A stretch of DNA of 10,571 nt. Source: Acidimicrobiaceae bacterium. GTDB lineage: Bacteria; Actinomycetota; Acidimicrobiia; Acidimicrobiales; Ilumatobacteraceae. Shown here piece by piece: positions 6,339-10,571 of the stretch. Each line of letters opens with the position of its first letter. The first letter of the stretch is position 1. A model generated the notes under the pieces. The model was not told the origin of the DNA, ran no database searches, and saw only the letters and a list, made by a program, of their open reading frames with translations. The stretch is from contig DMQJ01000134.1 of NCBI GenBank assembly GCA_003455715.1, positions 1 to 10,571 of the forward strand, read 5' to 3'. The position numbers were made by a program, and so were the translations under genes.

Positions 6339-7496
6339 ATGGCAGGACCTCTCTCCGGATACCGCATCATCGAAATCGCCGGCATCGGCCCCGGCCCGTT
6401 CGCAGCGATGCTGCTCAGCGACATGGGCGCGGAAGTCATCCGTGTCGAACGAGCCCAAAGCGTTCGTGGCCCAGCCCCCGACACCCCCCACTTCGACGTC
6501 ATGCAGCGCGGTCGCCGCAACGTCGCACTCGACCTGAAGCACCCCGATGGTGTCGCCACCCTGCTCGATCTGGTGGAGCAGGCCGATGCGCTCATCGAGG
6601 GCTTCCGCCCCGGGGTCATGGAGCGTCTCGGCGTCGGCCCCGACGTGTGTCTCGCCCGTAACCCGAAGCTGGTCTTCGGCCGGATGACCGGGTGGGGTCA
6701 GGAAGGCCCTTATGCCCAAGCGGCGGGGCACGACATCAACTACATCGCACTCGCCGGCGCCCTCGCTCACATCGGTCGCGTTGGTGAGGCGCCCGTCCCG
6801 CCGCTCAACCTCGTGGGCGACTTCGGTGGCGGGGGCATGTTCCTCGCGTACGGCGTGGTGTGTGCCCTGCTGGAGGCCCAGCGCAGCGGCCAGGGCCAGG
6901 TGGTCGACACGGCCATGGTCGACGGTGCTGCCGTGCTCATGAGCATGTTCTGGGCGTTCAAGAACGTCGGCATGCACGACGAGAACAAGCCGGGTACCAA
7001 CCTTCTCGACACCGGTGCTCACTTCTACGACGTGTTCGAGTGCGCCGACGGCAAGTACATCTCGCTGGGCTCCATCGAACCGCAGTTCTACGCCGAGCTG
7101 CTGCAGCGAACGGGCCTCGAGGGCGATCCCGAGTTCGCCCAGCAGATGAACCGTGAGATGTGGCCCCACCTCAAGAACCGCTTGCGCGACGTCTTCCGCA
7201 CCCGCACCCAGGCCGAGTGGTGCGCCGAGATGGAGACCACCGACGTCTGCTTCGCTCCCGTGCTCACCATGAGCGAAGCGGCGGCGCACCCGCACAACGT
7301 GTCTCGAGGCACCTTCATCGAGGTGGCAGGCGTTCCCCAACCCGCGCCGGCGCCGCGGTTTTCTCGCACTGTGCCTGAGGTGAGCATGCCGCCGTCGCAT
7401 CCGGGGCAGCACTCACGCGAAGTGCTGGCAGACTGGGGCCTCGCTGCCGATCGCATCGAGGCGCTGCTTGCCAGCGGTGCGGTGAAGGACGCATAA
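6339..7496 (+). CDS. mcr: Alpha-methylacyl-CoA racemase (family III CoA-transferase fold)
   Basis: Predicted to interconvert (R)- and (S)-2-methylacyl-CoA so that branched-chain or sterol side-chain acyl-CoAs can enter beta-oxidation, in the cytoplasm. The 385 residues, starting [20 protein letters not shown], resemble Mycobacterium tuberculosis MCR along the whole length. The racemase residues known in MCR (His126, Asp156, Glu241) have counterparts: His131 in [12 protein letters not shown], Asp161 in [10 protein letters not shown] and Glu247 in GSIEPQFYA. Their presence favours a racemase over a true CoA-transferase, which would use a catalytic Asp in formyl-CoA transferase style. ATG 6339 is chosen because the family N-terminus begins there. 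No good Shine-Dalgarno is seen; TAGAAC lies 8 nt upstream. The PIG-L gene follows after 30 bp on the same strand. Confidence 0.93.
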   Translation: MAGPLSGYRIIEIAGIGPGPFAAMLLSDMGAEVIRVERAQSVRGPAPDTPHFDVMQRGRRNVALDLKHPDGVATLLDLVEQADALIEGFRPGVMERLGVGPDVCLARNPKLVFGRMTGWGQEGPYAQAAGHDINYIALAGALAHIGRVGEAPVPPLNLVGDFGGGGMFLAYGVVCALLEAQRSGQGQVVDTAMVDGAAVLMSMFWAFKNVGMHDENKPGTNLLDTGAHFYDVFECADGKYISLGSIEPQFYAELLQRTGLEGDPEFAQQMNREMWPHLKNRLRDVFRTRTQAEWCAEMETTDVCFAPVLTMSEAAAHPHNVSRGTFIEVAGVPQPAPAPRFSRTVPEVSMPPSHPGQHSREVLADWGLAADRIEALLASGAVKDA

Positions 7497-7515
7497 CCCC
7501 TCACTCCGATTCCCC

Positions 7516-7521
7516 GAAAGG
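7516..7521 (+). promoter_or_regulatory. Ribosome binding site of the PIG-L gene
   Basis: GAAAGG lies 5 nt before the ATG at 7527. It is the clearest Shine-Dalgarno sequence in the window and is found at a gene internal to a likely operon, where a leaderless start would not be expected. Confidence 0.5.
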
Positions 7522-7526
7522 CCTGT

Positions 7527-8330
7527 ATGGGCACCCTTGTCTGCTTTCACGCCCACCCCGACGACGAGAGCATCAGCACCGGTGGCTCGATGGCCCGAGC
7601 GGTCGCGGAAGGCCATCGTGTCGTACTGGTGGTGGCGACCAACGGCGACCATGGTGAGGCGCCCGACGATCTCGCCCCTGGGGAGACACTGGTCGATCGT
7701 CGTCGAGCGGAGACCGCTGCATCGGCAGCGGTGCTGGGTGTCCATCGCCTGGAATGGCTGGGCTACGCCGACAGTGGCATGACCGGCTGGGCGCAGAACG
7801 ATCACGAGCACTCGTTCCTGCAGGCACCGCTCGATGAAGCCGCGGAGAAGCTGGCGACCATCTTGCGCGAGGAGGCCGCCGACGTGCTCACCGTCTACGA
7901 CTGGCACGGCAACTATGGCCATCCCGACCACATCAAGGTGCACACGGTGGGTCATCGCGCAGCCGAGCTGGCCGGCACGCCGCGCGTGTTCGAATCGACC
8001 ATGAACCGCGACCAGATGAAACAGCTCTTCGCCGCAGCCCGTGAGGCCGGCGATGCGCCATCGCCTGGCGACGACGACTGGGATCCCGACGGCCCGGCCG
8101 ACGACGGCAACCCCTTCGGCACTCCCGAGGCCGAACTCACTCACCGCGTCGACGTGAGTGCGTTCGTGGCCCAGAAGCGGGCATCCATCCGCTGCCATGC
8201 CAGCCAGGTCACCGACGCAGGGTTCTTCAGCAACATGCCCGACGAACCGTTCGCAATGGCCTTCGGCGTGGAGTGGTTCATCGAGCGCGGGGCAACCCAC
8301 CCGTTGCGTGACGGGTGGCTGTTCGAATGA
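7527..8330 (+). CDS. PIG-L/LmbE family zinc-dependent N-deacetylase (MshB/Mca-like)
   Basis: A 267-residue enzyme of the family that removes acetyl groups from N-acetylglucosamine-type substrates, or cleaves mycothiol conjugates, using zinc. The N-terminal signature FHAHPDDES gives His10, Asp12 and Asp13, matching MshB His13 (zinc), Asp15 (base) and Asp16 (zinc). The second signature NYGHPDHI gives His132 and His135, matching MshB His144 and His147 (zinc). All catalytic positions are therefore kept. An acidic, Asp/Pro-rich insertion at about 176-200 (DAPSPGDDDWDPDGPADDG) is probably a loop. The start is fixed by GAAAGG 5 nt upstream. The stop overlaps the histidine phosphatase start as ATGA (8327-8330). 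A mycothiol role (MshB or Mca) is possible in an actinobacterium, but nothing nearby proves it; a detoxification or antibiotic-type deacetylase is equally open. Confidence 0.9.
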   Translation: MGTLVCFHAHPDDESISTGGSMARAVAEGHRVVLVVATNGDHGEAPDDLAPGETLVDRRRAETAASAAVLGVHRLEWLGYADSGMTGWAQNDHEHSFLQAPLDEAAEKLATILREEAADVLTVYDWHGNYGHPDHIKVHTVGHRAAELAGTPRVFESTMNRDQMKQLFAAAREAGDAPSPGDDDWDPDGPADDGNPFGTPEAELTHRVDVSAFVAQKRASIRCHASQVTDAGFFSNMPDEPFAMAFGVEWFIERGATHPLRDGWLFE

Positions 8331-8878
8331 GCCGGGTGTACCTCGTTCGTCATGGCCGAGCCGCCGCTGGCTGGAACACCGACCCCGACCCTGGCCTTGA
8401 TGCTGTCGGACGGGAGCAGGCCGCTGCAATGTCCGAACGGCTGGCGCCGCTCGGACCGCTCCAGGTGGTGAGCAGCCCGCTGCTTCGTTGCCGAGAGACG
8501 GCGGCAGTGCTGTGTGCGAAGTGGAACATCGAGGCTCGTGTGGAACCCGCCGTGGCGGAGATTCCGTCGCCCGACGGTGTGGCCATGGCTGACCGGGTGG
8601 AGTGGCTCCGCGAGGCGATGCGCGGCACGTGGTCGGCGCTCGGCCCGCGCTACACGTCGTTCCGTGACGGTGTGGTGGCTGCGGTGGCGCAGATGCCAGC
8701 CGACACCGTGGTGAGCAGCCACTTCATCGCCATCAACGCGGTCATTGGCGCCGCGCTCGGCGATGATCGGCTGGTGATTCGCAGCCTCGACAACTGCTCG
8801 GTGACCGTCGTCGACGTGGTCGACGGGAGGCTGGAGTTGGTCGAGGGCGGGCACGAGGCCGACACACTCATTCGGTGA
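8327..8878 (+). CDS. Histidine phosphatase family protein (phosphoglycerate mutase-like)
   Basis: A 183-residue enzyme of the branch-1 histidine phosphatase superfamily, which forms a phospho-histidine intermediate. The RHG motif is YLVRHGRA with Arg8 and the nucleophile His9. The second phosphate-pocket arginine is in SSPLLRCRET (Arg54). A candidate proton donor is Glu79 in AVAEIPSPDG. The second catalytic histidine is His132 in VVSSHFIAINAVIG. At this length it is a small phosphatase (SixA/CobC/GpmB type) and not a glycolytic mutase, and its substrate is unknown. The ATG at 8327 overlaps the PIG-L stop by 4 bases, so translation is probably coupled; an in-frame GTG at 8315 lies inside the PIG-L gene and is less likely. 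The pairing with the deacetylase suggests the two act on one substrate series (inference). Confidence 0.9.
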   Translation: MSRVYLVRHGRAAAGWNTDPDPGLDAVGREQAAAMSERLAPLGPLQVVSSPLLRCRETAAVLCAKWNIEARVEPAVAEIPSPDGVAMADRVEWLREAMRGTWSALGPRYTSFRDGVVAAVAQMPADTVVSSHFIAINAVIGAALGDDRLVIRSLDNCSVTVVDVVDGRLELVEGGHEADTLIR

Positions 8879-8927
8879 TCTGCTCGGTCGCGCATCGTGG
8901 TGCCGTGCCGATCGAGTCGGTCGCTGC

Positions 8928-8933
8928 AAGACT
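8928..8933 (+). promoter_or_regulatory. Weak -10-like element before the lipoprotein gene
   Basis: AAGACT, preceded by TGC, lies exactly 7 nt (tgcccgc) before ATG 8941. The first base departs from TANNNT, so this is listed only because the spacing equals that of the clear leaderless starts. Confidence 0.25.
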
Positions 8934-8940
8934 TGCCCGC

Positions 8941-9651
8941 ATGACTCCGACGAGGGTGATGTCTGCGTGTGCGATCGCTGTGCTGTTCGGCGTTGCTGCT
9001 GGCGCCTGTAGCGACTCCGAAGACGGTGCTGCCACCACGCCGCCACCCACGGCATCCACCTCGCCGCCCACCACGATTGCCACGACCACCTCGTCGTCGA
9101 CCACCAGTACCACGAGCACGAGCACTACCAGTACGAGCACCACCACGACGCTCGTTGCGGTCGAGGGGCTCGATCTTGCAGCCGACGGTCTTGGCGACGC
9201 ACTCTTCGGCGCCGACGCCGACGGAGTGGTCGACTATGTGGGAGCCATCCTCGGGCCACCCACGTTCGATACCGACTGGAGCGACCCGTTCAGCCTGGGG
9301 GCAGCGTGCCCCGGCACCGAGGTGAGGTTCGTCGGCTGGAACGACCTGTCGCTGTTCTTCACCGACGACTCCGGCTATGCGTCGGGTCTTCGCCATTTCG
9401 CGTCGTACACGTACGGGCCAGCATTCGGCCCGACGATGAACCCCTACGGTCTGGTCACGGCCGAAGGGGTGGGCGTGGGTTCGTCGCTCGACGACCTGCA
9501 GGCCGCCTTCCCGGACGGGGCGTTCAACCCCGGCGACGAGTTGTTCGGGCCTACCTTCTTTGCCGCCGATGGCCTGTTCGTCTTCCTCGAAGAGCGCGAC
9601 AGCGTGCTGGTGGCCGCCTCGTTCCTGGGCGGTCAGGGGTGCGGCGAGTAA
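8941..9651 (+). CDS. Secreted lipoprotein with Thr/Ser-rich stalk, unknown function
   Basis: A 236-residue predicted lipoprotein. Residues 1-22 form a signal peptide with Arg5 and a hydrophobic core (ACAIAVLFGVAAGA). Cys23 in AAGACSDSE is the likely lipid-modified residue, although the lipobox AGAC is looser than the consensus LAGC. Residues 31-70 are almost wholly Thr, Ser, Pro and Ala, a stalk of the kind that spans the cell wall and is often glycosylated. The folded part at 74-236 has two similar stretches, LGDALFGADADGVVDYVGAILGPP and a later GVGVGSSLDDLQAAFPDG, joined by TEVRFVGWNDLSLFFTD. Two cysteines (123, 234) could form a disulfide outside the membrane. I recognise the style from uncharacterised actinobacterial proteins but cannot assign a function. 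ATG 8941 is chosen because it gives a proper signal peptide. Confidence 0.8.
   Translation: MTPTRVMSACAIAVLFGVAAGACSDSEDGAATTPPPTASTSPPTTIATTTSSSTTSTTSTSTTSTSTTTTLVAVEGLDLAADGLGDALFGADADGVVDYVGAILGPPTFDTDWSDPFSLGAACPGTEVRFVGWNDLSLFFTDDSGYASGLRHFASYTYGPAFGPTMNPYGLVTAEGVGVGSSLDDLQAAFPDGAFNPGDELFGPTFFAADGLFVFLEERDSVLVAASFLGGQGCGE
9082..9150 (+). repeat. Low-complexity Thr/Ser codon repeat (acc/acg/agc)
   Basis: An imperfect run of acc, acg, agc, act and agt codons encoding the Thr/Ser stalk of the lipoprotein. It is a short in-frame microsatellite-like tract. Slippage in units of three would lengthen or shorten the stalk without breaking the frame. Confidence 0.75.
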
Positions 9652-9654
9652 CGT
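9649..9654 (+). promoter_or_regulatory. -10 element of the four-helix membrane protein gene (overlaps upstream stop codon)
   Basis: TAACGT, then the 7-nt spacer cgtcgtg, then ATG 9662. The first three bases are the TAA stop of the lipoprotein gene. This suggests the membrane protein can be transcribed on its own as a leaderless mRNA despite being only 10 bp from the upstream gene. Confidence 0.5.
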
Positions 9655-9661
9655 CGTCGTG

Positions 9662-10057
9662 ATGTCTGCTGCGCTGCTCGCCGACGGGCTGGCCACCACT
9701 CGCGAGTTGCACGAGGCCTGGTCGTGGGTGGTCGTGATCTCCAACGGGCTTGCCGGTTTGTGGGCGCTCGGCGCGCACTGGCAGCCGGTGCTGCGTCATC
9801 GGTCTCTGTGGTGGTTCACCGCCGCGGCCCAGCTCACCGTGTTCGTGCAGGCGATACTGGGCGCCATCATGGTGGGTACCTACAAGGTGCCCATGCCCGA
9901 CTTCCACGCGCTGTACGGGTTCTCAGCCATCGTCGCCGTCGCCATCGTGTACAGCTACCGGTCGCAGATGCGGCACATCCTGTACCTGCTGTATGGCGTC
10001 GGTGGCTTGGTCATCATGGGCCTCGGCATTCGGGCCATGTTCATCGGCCCCGGCTGA
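9662..10057 (+). CDS. Small four-helix integral membrane protein, unknown function
   Basis: 131 residues, mostly hydrophobic. Four membrane segments can be drawn at about 20-38, 50-72, 82-99 and 105-127. Short loops carry arginines and histidines (RHRS at 45-48; YRSQMRH at 99-105), which by the positive-inside rule would be cytoplasmic, placing both termini on one side. His17 (ELHEAW) lies before helix 1 and His82 (DFHALYGF) at the start of helix 3. Such placement is seen in haem- or metal-binding membrane proteins, but no known family motif proves it here. I do not recognise the gene. ATG 9662 is chosen from the -10 spacing, and it removes an upstream stretch that is an out-of-frame reading of the lipoprotein gene. 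The gene converges on the PEP carboxykinase gene across a strong terminator. Confidence 0.75.
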   Translation: MSAALLADGLATTRELHEAWSWVVVISNGLAGLWALGAHWQPVLRHRSLWWFTAAAQLTVFVQAILGAIMVGTYKVPMPDFHALYGFSAIVAVAIVYSYRSQMRHILYLLYGVGGLVIMGLGIRAMFIGPG

Positions 10058-10074
10058 ACGATGGTTGACGCGAA

Positions 10075-10117
10075 CTGGGGCTGGTTCGTTGCGGTTTCCG
10101 CAACGAACCAGCCCCAG
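10075..10117. terminator. Perfect 20-bp stem with 3-nt loop, two-way terminator
   Basis: The left arm ctggggctggttcgttgcgg (10075-10094) is exactly complementary to 10098-10117, with ttt as loop. An outer 5-bp stem GACGC/GCGTC (10067-10071 with 10120-10124) can extend it across a small internal loop. It sits between the ends of two convergent genes and has no long U-run, like many actinobacterial terminators. Being perfect, it works as a hairpin in RNA from either strand. Confidence 0.85.
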
Positions 10118-10149
10118 AAGCGTCGATGAAACGATGTAGCCCCAGAAGC
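10110..10149 (+). repeat. Direct repeat agccccagaagc, two copies
   Basis: The 12-bp sequence occurs at 10110-10121 (part of the right arm of the terminator) and again at 10138-10149, just beyond the stop of the PEP carboxykinase gene. The second copy could pair with the left arm (ctggggct) as an alternative, shorter hairpin. Confidence 0.7.
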
Positions 10150-10162
10150 CGGGTGGCCGGGG

Positions 10163-10571
10163 TCAGAGGGCGGCGGACAGCTTGGCGAGGTGCTCGTTGA
10201 GCTGGCCGGGCAGCTTGTCGCCGAACTGGCCGAAGTGGGCCTGAATCTGCGGCACCGCGGCCTTCCAGCCGTCGGCGTCGACCTTCAACAGTTCGGCCAT
10301 GTCGTCGGCGCTCACGTCGAGACCGTCGAGGTCGAGGGCCCCCGGCGCCGGCAGGCGACCGATGGCGGTGTCGACGGCGTCGGCCGCACCGTTGACACGC
10401 TCGAACACCCACTTGAGCACTCGGCTGTTCTCGCCGAAGCCAGGCCACAGGAACCGGCCCTCGTCGTCGCGGCGGAACCAGTTGACGAAGAAGATCTTCG
10501 GCAGCTTCGCTCCGTCCTTGTTGCCGATGGCCAGCCAGTGCTGGAAGTAGTCGGCCATGTTGTAGCCGCAG
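10163..10571 (-). CDS. pckG: GTP-dependent phosphoenolpyruvate carboxykinase, C-terminal part (5' end outside the window)
   Basis: Catalyses reversible conversion of oxaloacetate and GTP to phosphoenolpyruvate, CO2 and GDP at the start of gluconeogenesis, in the cytoplasm. About 135 C-terminal residues are visible, beginning CGYNMADYFQHWL at the right edge and ending at TGA 10163-10165. The segments LPKIFFVNWFRRDDEGRFLW and PGFGENSRVLKW are hallmarks of the GTP-type enzyme; the aromatic residues and Asn in this loop line the guanine pocket in known structures. The tail with LDLDGLDVSADDMAELLKVD and an acidic helix matches actinobacterial PEPCK. The complete enzyme is normally about 600 residues, so most of it is upstream, outside the window. 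No frameshift was seen. It ends at the two-way terminator. Confidence 0.95.
   Translation of the reverse strand, partial: CGYNMADYFQHWLAIGNKDGAKLPKIFFVNWFRRDDEGRFLWPGFGENSRVLKWVFERVNGAADAVDTAIGRLPAPGALDLDGLDVSADDMAELLKVDADGWKAAVPQIQAHFGQFGDKLPGQLNEHLAKLSAAL

Noticed and set aside
6279..8429. Two long minus-strand open frames (377 and 338 codons) opposite the racemase and deacetylase genes
   Set aside because: They mirror strongly conserved coding genes and have His/Arg-rich shadow composition.
10067..10124. Integron attC site
   Set aside because: The hairpin lacks the paired core sites (GTTRRRY type) and the unpaired extrahelical bases of attC, and there is no integrase or cassette context.

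Overview
The window is high-GC DNA, by eye about two thirds G+C, and it reads as the chromosome of an actinobacterium. Supporting signs are a UvrD2-type helicase, an LLM-class (F420-type) oxidoreductase, an alpha-methylacyl-CoA racemase very like the mycobacterial enzyme, a PIG-L/MshB-type deacetylase, GTP-type PEP carboxykinase, and many genes whose start codon sits 6-7 bases after a TANNNT hexamer (leaderless transcription). The lineage is probably Acidimicrobiia (Ilumatobacter-like), but that is an inference from protein style, not a proven placement. I see no rRNA, tRNA, CRISPR array, transposase or prophage gene.

Layout. (1) 1-1637, minus: UvrD2-like helicase, running off the left edge. 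(2) 1711-2343, plus: membrane protein with a bacterial PH domain and a SHOCT tail, divergent from the helicase. (3) 2353-5152, minus: a three-gene operon transcribed as LLM oxidoreductase, galactokinase, SMP-30 lactonase. Both internal junctions are 4-base ATGA overlaps, so the proteins are probably made together and may serve one sugar-oxidation or sugar-salvage route. (4) 5176-6051, plus: alpha/beta hydrolase, divergent from that operon. Only 23 bp separate the two start codons, and the two predicted -10 elements share their central TA. (5) 6052-6338: the only long non-coding stretch, with four 20-bp tandem repeats, a duplicated quasi-palindrome that can fold into a 14-bp RNA hairpin, and a G-rich tract. 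(6) 6339-8878, plus: alpha-methylacyl-CoA racemase, PIG-L deacetylase and histidine phosphatase, a likely operon. (7) 8941-10057, plus: a lipoprotein with a Thr/Ser stalk, then a small four-helix membrane protein of unknown function. (8) 10075-10117: a perfect 20-bp stem with a 3-nt loop, a two-way terminator between convergent genes. (9) 10163-10571, minus: C-terminal end of PEP carboxykinase, running off the right edge.

Most of the window is ordinary metabolism and DNA repair, and no clearly new multi-gene defence or mobile system is visible. The points most worth checking are the leaderless-promoter signature (local consensus TANYGT, then 7 nt, then ATG), the face-to-face promoter at 5159-5168, the coupled oxidoreductase-kinase-lactonase operon, and the structured non-coding DNA at 6071-6303 and 10067-10149.
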